A stretch of 40,242 nucleotides of DNA, taken from assembly GCF_000315625.1 (NCBI RefSeq), contig NW_005434670.1, positions 1-40,242 on the forward strand, read 5' to 3'. Below the pieces are notes generated by a model. That model ran no database searches. It worked only from the letters and a program-made list of their open reading frames with translations, and had not been told where the DNA came from. Shown piece by piece: positions 1-8,736 of the stretch. The stretch is from Guillardia theta CCMP2712. Lineage: Eukaryota; Cryptophyceae; Pyrenomonadales; Geminigeraceae. Each line of letters starts with the position of its first letter. The first letter of the stretch is position 1. The position numbers and the translations under genes were made by a program.

Positions 1-100
1 GATGTGACTTGATTCCCCTCTTGATCGCTTGCCGCTTCCTTGGCGCCCTGGCGGCTTCCCCTACACCTGGCAGGGAGCCATGCTGCCGAAAATAACGGCG
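1..100 (-). mobile_element. 5' end of a further telomeric LINE (element I), partial
   Basis: These bases resemble the 5' untranslated ends of the elements at 10,680-10,750 and 13,400-13,480: the same run of short motifs (CTTCCTTGGCGCCCTGG, CTTCCCCTACACC, GCCATG) followed by a AAATAACGGCG end that abuts CCCTAAA repeats. The rest of this element lies beyond the left edge of the window. By comparison with the other copies it is the promoter-proximal end of a minus-strand element. Nothing in it is coding. Assignment rests on similarity read by eye. Confidence 0.6.
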
Positions 101-118
101 CCCTAAACCCTAAACCCT
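101..118. repeat. Telomere-type CCCTAAA tract
   Basis: Two and a half copies of CCCTAAA lie between the 5' end of element I and the ATT-rich tail of element II. The tract reads C-rich on the plus strand, as expected for a chromosome end lying to the left. It also supplies the stop codon of the reverse transcriptase frame. Confidence 0.85.
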
Positions 119-3100
119 ATTATTATTATTATCTCTTGTTGCTGGAGGACATACCCTATTCGCATGGTTCTATTTTTTCTGCTCTGTGTGACGTCTCCTT
201 CAATAGCTGCTGTGAAATGCCTTCCGCCTTGGTGATCGCTGCGCGGCTGGATCTGACCCCTTCGTTGGTTACACATCTCCTCATACGTTGGGAGGATGTT
301 GTCATGAAGCTGAGCTCTGAGGTATGTTGGGAATGTGTGCTTGACGAGTATCCATAGCTCCTCTAACGTTTTCATCAGGCAACGATTCCCTGTTCCCCAA
401 AAGTTTGCTGCGTATGCTATCTGAGCGCCTTTCGGGATCCGGCTGATAATTTCGAAGCCTTCTGGTATCTCATCAATGTTATTCTTCCATCCTATCAGAA
501 TGACATGTATTGTGTTTTGCAGGATGTGCTCGCGAAATCTCTTTTGTTTATCTATCCAAACCACCACTCGTTGCAGTTCCTTTGCTCTCTTGTTGCTCAG
601 AGCCTGGGGATGCGTGTGTAGTGTCGGCCAGTTACGAAATGTACTGATGTCACAATCTGTGATCTCTGCTAGGTGTTGTAAAAACTCGTATGCCAATGGT
701 TGTGTTGTTTCTTGGCGAACCTCTGATACTACCTCTTCGAGTTGTTGCCACCATGCTGTAGCTTCTGTTTCGCCGTCGTCCAACATATTGACTATTTCCA
801 GCAACAGATGGATACTTTGATTGCATTCTCTTCGGTGATTCCCGTCTTCTTCTTCCTTTGTTGCAGATGTGAAGGGAGCCGAGTCCAGCGACGCTTCCAC
901 CCATTCTATTGGTGGGTCCGAGGTTGTGTTTACTCCTGTGTGGGGCGGCTCAAAGATAGCGATGTCTCCATGAACTTTGAAAGGTATGTGCCCTGAAGTG
1001 TAGCAGAATCTTTCTCGCTGATTCTTGTCATCCCCATAGTAAGTAGCGTCATGTTGGAGGAGCTCCCTCAAAATCTCCCGGGTATGAGCCCTCCTATTTG
1101 TTTCCTCTCTCCCTTGGTCCGGTCTGGCTAGTTTCGTGGGTGGCAGGAGCTCGTGTGGGCTAGCCTCCCTTTTTCCTTTCCTTCTCTTGTTTGAGGGCTT
1201 CCCTTCCTCTCTGGCTGGCCTTCTTCTCTTCCCTGTTCCTGCCTGCTCTTGACCGAGTTTTGCCCAGATGACGTTCACTTGCAGATATCGTGCAAGGATT
1301 TCTTCTGCCTGTTCCCGTTGCTTTGGGAATGGCCAGAGTCGAATGGGTAGGTGCAGGGAGATGCCTTCGGTATCTGGAACAGGTAAGATATTTGTTAGGT
1401 AGTGATAGCCTACTTGGGGTAATTTTCTCCATGCCTTAGCAAAGCTCTCCCAGCCTTGCCGAGCAGGAGATGTACGCAGGGATTGTTCTTCTGGGAGCAG
1501 GGAGTTTTCTTCTGAGAGCATCTTGTCTTCAATGTCGTGTAGCATAGCTATTGTCCCCGGTCTCATCTTGCTTTCAATCATTTCCCAGCTGATAGTTGTC
1601 TGCATTTTCTCCGCTACCCATATTGCGAGTCGTTCTGGGCCCCTTATCTCTTCGATCTCGTTGAGTCTGCCCGATCTGATTTCTCGTTGTACTTGGCTTA
1701 TTGTTTGGCACCCCCATTGGTTGCACCATGATGTTAGTTTGTGGATCAGACTGCTTTTGATATCATCATCCACCCTGCATTTCTTATTCGTTTCTTTCTC
1801 TAGATACCGAATCGCCGCCCTTCCCAAGATGGGTGCTGGATGGGGGAGTTGGAGGCCTCCTCTGTCCCAAGGTAGGCGAAAAATCGCATTGCTTGTGCTC
1901 TTACTCAATCCCATAGCTCGTTTGAACGCTCTGGTCCAGAGGTTATCCAAGGTTTGTAAATCTTTCCACGTCCAGCTAACGAGTACCGCCGAGTATCGAA
2001 AGATATTCACGATACCTACTTTGACTAGGTAGTATTTCTGGGCTGCAGAGTAGGCCGATGATTCAATCAGGTTTGTCAGTTCCCTGGTCTTTTCGAAGAT
2101 ATGCTCCTTCTCTCCCCACGTGAAGGGGCAGGTGTGCACCCTGTTGCCTCTTCCTCCTGATCGCCACAAGCTGATTCGAATCCCTAGATATTTGAACCAT
2201 TTCGTCGGTGGTAGGTTCACAAACTCCTTGTCGAAGAACTTGATGTTTTGCGTCCCCGGGATCTCCCTCTTGAGCCGATAATCAAAGCTGGTGATTTCAG
2301 ATTTCTTCGTGTTCAGTTCTAATCCACTCCATCTACAAAATCGCTCTACCACTTGAACTAGTGTTTTCATTTCCCTCACTGAGTTGGCTATCAGTACAAG
2401 GTCATCTGCGAATGACAGGTTGTTGGGATGCTGAGTTTGTTGTTGATCGAGTTGTCTGGACAGGATGCTGAGCAGTAGATTTGTTTTGGGAGGACTTGCA
2501 GGACTGCCTTGAGGTAATCCCCTGAGAAGCGGGATGGCTGCCGTTTCGAACCTCTCTGTTTGAATCTGCAGTGCTATCCCTTTGCTGCCGCTGATTACCA
2601 CGTCTACATCACGCTGATGGAAGCCATATACTTCCATGATTTTTGCGATGGATTCGACTGCCACGTTGTTAAAAAAGTTTGCAAAGTCAAGGTATAACAG
2701 GATGAGGGTGTGTTGATTGCTCTGAGCCTCCTCGATGATGTTGAGTAGACGATGGCCCTGCCTGATCGTCCCTCCCTCTGGTCTGAAACCTTCCTGGTTG
2801 TTCGTCAGCAGCTTATGTTTTTCAGCTGCTTTCGCGAGTCTGTGCGCTATGACCGCCTGGAAGATCCGCGTCACCGAGGAGAGGACGCATATAGGTCGTT
2901 GGTTCTCCAGGACATGACAGAGCTCATTTTTTGGTAAGAGCCTGACCCTTGCCAGCATATTCAACATCTTTTTGTCTCCTGTCAAAGCTTTGCTGATTAC
3001 TTCCCCTATCTCCTCCTTTGCGCTATCAGGTAGAGCTTTCAGGATCTCATTTGAGATCAAATCCATGCCTGCTGCCTTGCGGTTGGATAATCTTTGGATC

Positions 3101-4206
3101 CAGACCTGAATCTCTCCTGGCTCCAGCGGGTATGCTATTTCTATCTCCCTGGTCTGATATTGATTGATTTGATCTGGGGGGTCGAAGTCCGGTGGTTTGA
3201 TGGAAGTGAATAATTGACAGCTTTTGCAGAAGAAGAGGATCTTTGGTTCTTTGTTTTCCTGACGTCTGTCGTACAGCGGAATCATTCTTCCCTTTGTTTG
3301 ACATTCAGCCCGTGCGCATGTTCCGTTCAATGTACAGCCGTTCACTGCAAAGAAGGTTGCCGTGTGGGTTTCATCTTCGAGGTCTCTTGCCAATCTCATG
3401 GGGATGAATTGCTCGATGTTTTTGTATCCTACTAAGCGCCACCCTCCTGGCTGCCCCCGGGTGATCAGTCCTCGGATGATGGGTACGATTGCGTGTGCAG
3501 GCGCCAGAGTTATGGACAGCTTTTGTGTTGCCTGGTTTCTCGCCCCGAGAGTCTCGACGTGTAGCATGGTTTGATGTCTTGCATTCCAAAAGGTTTTGCT
3601 TGATTCTTTGGAGCTGCTTTGTAAGAATGTTTCGATTAACGGGTTCAGTTCTTGAAGATATGCTGTCTCCGGCTGTTGCAGCGCTGGCTGGAGATCCCTC
3701 CATGACGTAAGTTCGATTGTATTTGGGTGGCACTTCTCTGACAGTTGACTCAGCATTGGGGCTTTGGGCTTAAAGTCTGACTTCTTGCCCATTGCATTTT
3801 GAGACTCTTTACTCCCTATCGTCCCCAAGCGTCTTCTTCGTTCGTCGCAAGTTTTCAGAAATATCTCTTGGTCCTGTGCTGCGCAGATCTCTTTGAATTT
3901 GGTCATCTTCTCTCTTATTTCTGCGTGTAAGCTTGACTCCTTGTGTGCCCGATCAATAAAGTCGGGAATTTCTGATGCGCTTCTCAGATCCCTTTGAAGT
4001 TGCTTGAGTTTCCGTTTCAGATCCATCTGAATCTTAGATGCATGTCGTTTACCGCCTGAGCCTCGTAGGGGGATTTCCTTGGTGGGGAGGGCTGTTGTTA
4101 TCAGTTCGAGAATGTCCAAGTCTTGGTGTAGGGCTTTTGCCGCTGTTATCTTCTCATCCAGTGCTATTGCCCATTCTACACCTAATCTTCCTGATAACTT
4201 GTCCAT
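103..4206 (-). CDS. Reverse transcriptase of element II (ORF-D)
   Basis: Non-LTR reverse transcriptase that would copy the element RNA at a nicked chromosomal target. Residue numbers count from a GTG at 4215; the first ATG is codon 4, at 4206. An N-terminal basic helical region (about 55-130) is followed by a cysteine cluster (C294, C300, C305, C330, C333) that looks like a zinc knuckle or ribbon. The RT core spans about 355-690: YLDFANFF carries the first catalytic Asp (D510), GLPQGSP (567-572) is the template-grip motif, and FADDLVL (602-608) holds the two further Asp, with Phe in place of the usual Tyr. The C-terminal half (about 700-1370) is long and holds a basic patch near 1040-1070; I recognise no RNase H. 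The start overlaps the endonuclease frame. The last codons are the ATA tail and the TAG is inside the TTTAGGG repeat. Confidence 0.9.
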   Translation of the reverse strand: MDKLSGRLGVEWAIALDEKITAAKALHQDLDILELITTALPTKEIPLRGSGGKRHASKIQMDLKRKLKQLQRDLRSASEIPDFIDRAHKESSLHAEIREKMTKFKEICAAQDQEIFLKTCDERRRRLGTIGSKESQNAMGKKSDFKPKAPMLSQLSEKCHPNTIELTSWRDLQPALQQPETAYLQELNPLIETFLQSSSKESSKTFWNARHQTMLHVETLGARNQATQKLSITLAPAHAIVPIIRGLITRGQPGGWRLVGYKNIEQFIPMRLARDLEDETHTATFFAVNGCTLNGTCARAECQTKGRMIPLYDRRQENKEPKILFFCKSCQLFTSIKPPDFDPPDQINQYQTREIEIAYPLEPGEIQVWIQRLSNRKAAGMDLISNEILKALPDSAKEEIGEVISKALTGDKKMLNMLARVRLLPKNELCHVLENQRPICVLSSVTRIFQAVIAHRLAKAAEKHKLLTNNQEGFRPEGGTIRQGHRLLNIIEEAQSNQHTLILLYLDFANFFNNVAVESIAKIMEVYGFHQRDVDVVISGSKGIALQIQTERFETAAIPLLRGLPQGSPASPPKTNLLLSILSRQLDQQQTQHPNNLSFADDLVLIANSVREMKTLVQVVERFCRWSGLELNTKKSEITSFDYRLKREIPGTQNIKFFDKEFVNLPPTKWFKYLGIRISLWRSGGRGNRVHTCPFTWGEKEHIFEKTRELTNLIESSAYSAAQKYYLVKVGIVNIFRYSAVLVSWTWKDLQTLDNLWTRAFKRAMGLSKSTSNAIFRLPWDRGGLQLPHPAPILGRAAIRYLEKETNKKCRVDDDIKSSLIHKLTSWCNQWGCQTISQVQREIRSGRLNEIEEIRGPERLAIWVAEKMQTTISWEMIESKMRPGTIAMLHDIEDKMLSEENSLLPEEQSLRTSPARQGWESFAKAWRKLPQVGYHYLTNILPVPDTEGISLHLPIRLWPFPKQREQAEEILARYLQVNVIWAKLGQEQAGTGKRRRPAREEGKPSNKRRKGKREASPHELLPPTKLARPDQGREETNRRAHTREILRELLQHDATYYGDDKNQRERFCYTSGHIPFKVHGDIAIFEPPHTGVNTTSDPPIEWVEASLDSAPFTSATKEEEDGNHRRECNQSIHLLLEIVNMLDDGETEATAWWQQLEEVVSEVRQETTQPLAYEFLQHLAEITDCDISTFRNWPTLHTHPQALSNKRAKELQRVVVWIDKQKRFREHILQNTIHVILIGWKNNIDEIPEGFEIISRIPKGAQIAYAANFWGTGNRCLMKTLEELWILVKHTFPTYLRAQLHDNILPTYEEMCNQRRGQIQPRSDHQGGRHFTAAIEGDVTQSRKNRTMRIGYVLQQQEIIIIIGFRV

Positions 4207-5453
4207 CTCGACCACCCTTTTCTTTCGTCGAGGAATTGCTTCTCGATCTCTCCTTTGCGGGAGAATTTCAATCTTTGGGATGGCTTGCTCACCTCAGCAT
4301 CGAGCGAGCTCACATTCACTACGAGTGCTCTGTGGTCGACGGCAGCTCCTATGATGCAGTCTTCTGCGGTCTGCGATATCAGGCTTACTGTGCGAGATGG
4401 ATGATGGAAAGCAAAGACATGATCCAGTTTCGCTTGGTGGTGACCCTGCTTGTACCATGTGGAGAAGGTGAAGTGTGTGCTGCTTCTGCACATCTTCTCG
4501 CAGGTGACTGTCTGGAATCGCCCAAGCTCATTTAAGACTTGCTCCATTTTCTCATCTGCACGGTGTACACTCGAATTGCTTCCGTATCCTATTCTCATGG
4601 GGATCTCTGGATGTTGTCGAGATGCATTGAAGTCGCCTCCGATGATGATGAGCTTGATGTTTGGGTCTGGCTTGAGCATCTGGCTTAGCGCCTTCCACAT
4701 GCTGTCTTGTTCCCCCTCCTCCGTCGCCACTGGCATATGAATGTTACACAAAAGTATGTTTTCTTTTTTTCGTGAGATCTGTAAAACTTGTATTTTTTGT
4801 CTGTGTGCCCCCTCCAATGCTGTACCATTTGGCGAGGAGGGGGGGCGCGGGAGAAGGTCAGCATGCGCCAGTATCACAAGGCGTAGATCACTCTTACCCT
4901 TTCTCCCTAACCCTGTACCATTGGTCATAAACATTCGGTAACATCCCCATTCTTTCTTGATCATCATTCGGAGATCTGTTTCCTTTTTCTTACCACGCCC
5001 CACCCTGACTTCCTGCAACATGACAATAGATGGATGATACTTCTCAATCAAATATGCCAGGATGTGTTTCAGCACGAATTGACTGCATCCATTGACATTT
5101 TGAGAGATGATGTTGCCTGGAGCGTTGTCCTTCTTGTGGGTTTCCACCCATGTTGAGTGCACTGACCTATCGGTGGTAGCCTCGTGTGCGTTGCTGCTTG
5201 CTGTTAGGATTTGCTCCTCCGCCTCCGATGCCCATTGAAGGTGAGACGCGTGCCTCTCTTGCATCTTCGTTGGGGCTGATGGCTCCTCCTCCCCCCTAGT
5301 CTCCTTGTCGTGCTTCGAGTTTGTCTCTGCGTGCATGTCTGGTGGGGGGGAAGGTGGCTGGAGTGGAGAGACGGGGCATGGGGCGGGAGGTGGTGGAGGG
5401 GGGTATGGCAGGATGTCCCCCTGTGCTGACCTGTCTGGTATGTACACTACCAC
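4182..5453 (-). CDS. EEP (APE-like) endonuclease of element II (ORF-C)
   Basis: Endonuclease/exonuclease/phosphatase-fold nuclease, the enzyme that nicks target DNA to prime reverse transcription in APE-type LINEs. The catalytic set looks complete: SQNVNG (N119), MLQEVR (E148), NIHMP (H239), GGDFNA (D274, N276), KLDHVF (D344, H345) and VDHRALV (D373, H374). The first 110 residues are Pro-rich then charged, with no recognised fold. The frame overlaps the protease stop by 7 nt and opens with GTG, not ATG; the first in-frame ATG is codon 40 (5336), still upstream of the nuclease domain. Initiation at that ATG, non-AUG initiation, or a -1 shift from the protease frame are all possible. In most APE LINEs this domain is fused to the RT; here it is a separate frame. 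Confidence 0.88.
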   Translation of the reverse strand: MVVYIPDRSAQGDILPYPPPPPPAPCPVSPLQPPSPPPDMHAETNSKHDKETRGEEEPSAPTKMQERHASHLQWASEAEEQILTASSNAHEATTDRSVHSTWVETHKKDNAPGNIISQNVNGCSQFVLKHILAYLIEKYHPSIVMLQEVRVGRGKKKETDLRMMIKKEWGCYRMFMTNGTGLGRKGKSDLRLVILAHADLLPRPPSSPNGTALEGAHRQKIQVLQISRKKENILLCNIHMPVATEEGEQDSMWKALSQMLKPDPNIKLIIIGGDFNASRQHPEIPMRIGYGSNSSVHRADEKMEQVLNELGRFQTVTCEKMCRSSTHFTFSTWYKQGHHQAKLDHVFAFHHPSRTVSLISQTAEDCIIGAAVDHRALVVNVSSLDAEVSKPSQRLKFSRKGEIEKQFLDERKGWSRWTSYQED

Positions 5454-6583
5454 CGGTATCCTATGAGAACAGCATACGCATTCCTCTTTTGCGTCATCTG
5501 AAGCTCGCCTGCGCGTTTTTGGCCATTCTCTCGCCTTTCCATCTGGTTAGGTCTACGTTCCATGGTGAGCTTTGCTGCTTGCCATTCCTTGTAGCCTGTT
5601 TCTTGCGCGTGTTGTAACGCTCTGCAGATGCATTGGATCGTTTCTCGCATGTGAACTTGTTCTAGACCCCCTCCCCAGAGCCCATCCAGCAGCAGGTGCC
5701 TTGTTCTCACGAGCCATTGTTGGTGTGGCGGGACGCCTTGTTGCCTACCTATGTTGAAGATATCGTGTTGTTGCGTCTGCTTTCGTGTCTTTGCGATCAG
5801 TAGCAGATGCAGTAGTACAAAAATTCCGCAGTTGTAGCCGTCCGTTTGTTGCAGTCCCGTTGACACACATGCCCTCCATGCCTTGTCGTCTTGTTCTTGT
5901 TGGTCGCTAATTGCCTCGGTGATGATCGTCGCCACGAGTGATGCTAGGTCCATTCGCTGTGCGCCCCCCAATTGAAACTGTGCATCCCTTTGACTTCTGA
6001 CTGTCCCCAGGTCTCTCTCCCCGGCCGTGTTGAGCGAGTCGACGATGTGTATTCTTTTTGTGTTGACATCTGCCACGATTAGGATCCAATGATTGCCGTT
6101 TTCTACGCATGGGAATAATAATGGTTGATCTGCTCCGGCTAACAGTCGCTTTGCTCTCCTTGCCCTTCCCTCCTGATCTCTCAAACCCGCTACTATTCTC
6201 GGGAGAACAATGGTCCCTCTCTGCAGCCCAAATTGGTTTCTAGTTTGCTCGCTGGCATACCTCGTGCCTTGGAGCCATGCTATTTGAAATCTGTCTTCCG
6301 CTGGTTCTAAATTTCGGTTTACCTCAACGATTAATGCCTCCATAACGTCCTCAGAGAGAAATCCATCTTCTCCTGAGTTGAGCAGCGCCGCTGCTCCGTA
6401 CTCTCTATTGTTTTCCCGTAGACTCCAGGGGATCTCCCCTATCAAGTCGAATGTTTGTATTTTTCTGTTTTTTGGATTTTCTTTGTCATTCTTTTTCTCA
6501 CCTTCTTGTCTCTTTCTGCTTGATTCCACCACGCCCTGGTGCCCACTGTCCCACCTGCCCTCTCCTCCTCCTCCTGCTTCCAT
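5447..6583 (-). CDS. Ulp1/C48-type cysteine protease of element II (ORF-B)
   Basis: Protein of 378 residues with a SUMO-protease-like (Ulp1, peptidase C48) core. Read directly: NHWILIV (H165), IVDSL (D182), and QQTDGYNCGIF with the oxyanion Gln (Q246) and nucleophile C252. The triad spacing and the QxxxGxxCG pattern fit the family. GFLSEDVMEALI (74-85) matches the usual opening motif of the domain. The N-terminal 45 residues are Lys/Glu-rich. The ATG shares its A with the TAA stop of ORF1 (TAATG), which sets the start. Role is inferred: processing of element proteins or removal of SUMO-like modifiers from host targets. Ulp1-like domains are known in some other LINEs, such as the NeSL group, but as part of RLE-type elements. 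It might instead be a deubiquitinase-like enzyme. Confidence 0.88.
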   Translation of the reverse strand: MEAGGGGEGRWDSGHQGVVESSRKRQEGEKKNDKENPKNRKIQTFDLIGEIPWSLRENNREYGAAALLNSGEDGFLSEDVMEALIVEVNRNLEPAEDRFQIAWLQGTRYASEQTRNQFGLQRGTIVLPRIVAGLRDQEGRARRAKRLLAGADQPLLFPCVENGNHWILIVADVNTKRIHIVDSLNTAGERDLGTVRSQRDAQFQLGGAQRMDLASLVATIITEAISDQQEQDDKAWRACVSTGLQQTDGYNCGIFVLLHLLLIAKTRKQTQQHDIFNIGRQQGVPPHQQWLVRTRHLLLDGLWGGGLEQVHMRETIQCICRALQHAQETGYKEWQAAKLTMERRPNQMERRENGQKRAGELQMTQKRNAYAVLIGYRW

Positions 6584-6585
6584 TA
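6581..6585 (-). promoter_or_regulatory. TAATG stop/start junction, ORF1 to protease
   Basis: On the minus strand the last codon of ORF1 (TAA) and the ATG of the protease frame share one A. TAATG junctions support termination-reinitiation in some LINEs (for example the silkworm telomeric SART1) and in some RNA viruses. Reinitiation here is inferred. Confidence 0.75.
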
Positions 6586-8736
6586 GGCGTCAAGCGGCGC
6601 GGTTGGGGAGGAGTCAAGCGACATCTCTTCCACTTCTACCGCTCTGCTCCCTGCTTCGGGTGCATCTTCCACTCGCGCGTCTTCCATCTGTATCTCACTG
6701 CTCAAAACAAGTTTCAATTCGTTTCTGTCTCCCAGCATTCCTACGAGGGAGAGCGCCGTTTCCTCCAGGAATTTATTCAAAGCAATGAAGAGAAGGTCAG
6801 TTTTCAAGGGCTTCTCCTCATTTGGTGCGAAAGCGCTGCTCTTGCGTTTCGCTACCTTCCACGTATGCTTGCCTGCAATCACCCTGACTCGTTCACGCAG
6901 TCGCTTGCTCACGGCATTCTCTGCCGCGTTGGCACCCTTATCAGCCCACTCTTGTAGCGTGGGGAAGGATGCATTTCCTGGGCTCTCCGGAGCCATCTCT
7001 TGCACCGCGTCATCAAGATGGAGTTGAAGCTGCCCTTGCTGTTGCAGCTCGCTCCTAGTTAGGTCAGCAATAGTTTCCTTAAGTTCTTCGACGACCACGT
7101 CCGTTCCCGCATCTGGGAGGTTGGTTTCATTGATAATGGAACTGAGCTCGATCTCTTTCCACACAGTTCCCTCTGCTCTGGTCCCCGTCGTTTGTGACCT
7201 GGCCTCAGGGTTAGACTGATCGCGAGTTGCCTGAGGCGACACTTTGAGGTTCAGACTGCTCGCTGTCGTTTGGATTTCAACTGTGCCTTGCCAGCAGAGG
7301 AGCTGTGTGGGGAATTCAGCCATCATCTTTCTTGCACTACTTTCACTGCGTAGCCGGAGAATGATACCAGACCCATCCCAGATCCCTGTTTCTGGATCGC
7401 ATTGGAGGTGGATCCGTTGGAGATCTCTTTCCACCTGTGGATCAAAGCAAGCGACAGCCCTCCGAATGTTTCGGATGACTTTTGCTCTGCCCGTTTCGTC
7501 ACTTGCACAGATTTTTTCGATCTCATTTCGGGAGAACTTCCCTGACGGCACAGGAGAGGAGATTTGTACCGAGTACAGCATCTCTGCTCCCGTTGCCATT
7601 GCCGTGCCCTCTTGTCGCACCGCATTCTTCATATTCTTGTGCAGCGCCGTTGCTTCCATCTGCACTGAGAACCATTTCAGTATTTTGTCATTCTCTGAGA
7701 CCAGTCCCAAAGTGACTCCTGCACGATCCTTTCCATGTCGATCGAATGCTTGAAGAACGATGTCCGCTGCTTCAAGGCTCGAGCACGTTGCGATCCAGTC
7801 GACCTCTCTGTTCTGGTTGACTGTTTCTATTCCTACCGCAGCGAACACCTTCTTTGGCGGTAGGTTCCTCTTGGGGGGGAGGTTCACTGTCATTCCCGCG
7901 TTTGGGATCAGATCAATGATCGCTAATCCCTGCTTCAGGCATAGCTGCCTGTAGATCTCACATATGTCACCTGTGCTCGAATCGTTGAGCCTCAGGAGTT
8001 GGGCCACCTCAGCTAGGATTCCAACTCTGCCCATGTTCTCCTTCTTTGGCCGCATCTTGAACGAGATCGGTGGGTTGGCTGCTGGGTTCACTGCTAGAAT
8101 CCTCCTGCCTGCCACCTTGAAGGTACCCTCTCCTTTCCAGAGTTTCTCAGCCGCCTCATTGCGGACAAATGTGATCACTGCTGGGATCTCCGCTGCCTGC
8201 ACAAGGTCAGGCTTCAAGGGAGCCTTGAAGATCAGGCTCCTGCTGTCTTGCGTCTGATCGACGATCAAGCCTTGCTCTTCAAGCTTGAGGCATAAGTTTT
8301 CCACCTGTCTGGAAAAGTATGCAGGGATCCCAAGTACCTTCATGGTAATCGTCTGCACATTGGTGCCCTGATCATCATATGATCTGGCCTCCATCTGCCT
8401 TTGTCTGTCAGCTTGGAACTCTGACAGGTACCACTGCTTGACATCGTCACCCCACTGCCTGAGCCCTTTCGGATTCTCCAGTGACGAGGGTTCAGCAAAG
8501 CTGCATGTCTGACTGATGGCTTCGGCTAAGGCTTCCAAGGATATTTCTTTTGCTTTCAGAGCTTTGCTCGTCCTGCTTTTGGGGTTCTGCCTTGCGAATT
8601 CATCCAGTCTCCGCATCAGTTCGGCTGATGACGGCATCGTTGCAGCTTCCGTCTGCCTCTTGAGGTAGCTGGAGGTACGGTACTGCACGATCTCGTCAGG
8701 GTTCACAATAGATATTGGCCACATGTTTCGAAGCAT
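6583..8736 (-). CDS. ORF1-like protein of element II (ORF-A)
   Basis: First frame of the element, 717 residues from an ATG about 95 nt inside the element's 5' end. It is homologous along its length to the ORF1 proteins at 8,872, 11,228 and 14,033: shared features include a basic N-terminus with NPKSRT or NPNSRT, the KAPLKP or KAPYRP motif, FVRNEAAEKLW or FLRNAQAEKLW, and a C-terminal DLLFIALNKF or SLLFIALSKF helix. No CCHC zinc knuckle is seen. By position it should be the RNA-binding or chaperone protein of the retrotransposon particle, but that is inference. It is much more divergent than IV and V are from each other. It ends ALDA-TAA, with the stop overlapping the next ATG. Confidence 0.8.
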   Translation of the reverse strand: MLRNMWPISIVNPDEIVQYRTSSYLKRQTEAATMPSSAELMRRLDEFARQNPKSRTSKALKAKEISLEALAEAISQTCSFAEPSSLENPKGLRQWGDDVKQWYLSEFQADRQRQMEARSYDDQGTNVQTITMKVLGIPAYFSRQVENLCLKLEEQGLIVDQTQDSRSLIFKAPLKPDLVQAAEIPAVITFVRNEAAEKLWKGEGTFKVAGRRILAVNPAANPPISFKMRPKKENMGRVGILAEVAQLLRLNDSSTGDICEIYRQLCLKQGLAIIDLIPNAGMTVNLPPKRNLPPKKVFAAVGIETVNQNREVDWIATCSSLEAADIVLQAFDRHGKDRAGVTLGLVSENDKILKWFSVQMEATALHKNMKNAVRQEGTAMATGAEMLYSVQISSPVPSGKFSRNEIEKICASDETGRAKVIRNIRRAVACFDPQVERDLQRIHLQCDPETGIWDGSGIILRLRSESSARKMMAEFPTQLLCWQGTVEIQTTASSLNLKVSPQATRDQSNPEARSQTTGTRAEGTVWKEIELSSIINETNLPDAGTDVVVEELKETIADLTRSELQQQGQLQLHLDDAVQEMAPESPGNASFPTLQEWADKGANAAENAVSKRLRERVRVIAGKHTWKVAKRKSSAFAPNEEKPLKTDLLFIALNKFLEETALSLVGMLGDRNELKLVLSSEIQMEDARVEDAPEAGSRAVEVEEMSLDSSPTAPLDA

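Noticed and set aside
103-8736. A bacterial-type operon or a viral genome
   Set aside because: Overlapping frames suggested this at first. The Ulp1 protease, LINE-type RT, telomeric flanks and intron-containing neighbours fit a eukaryotic retrotransposon.
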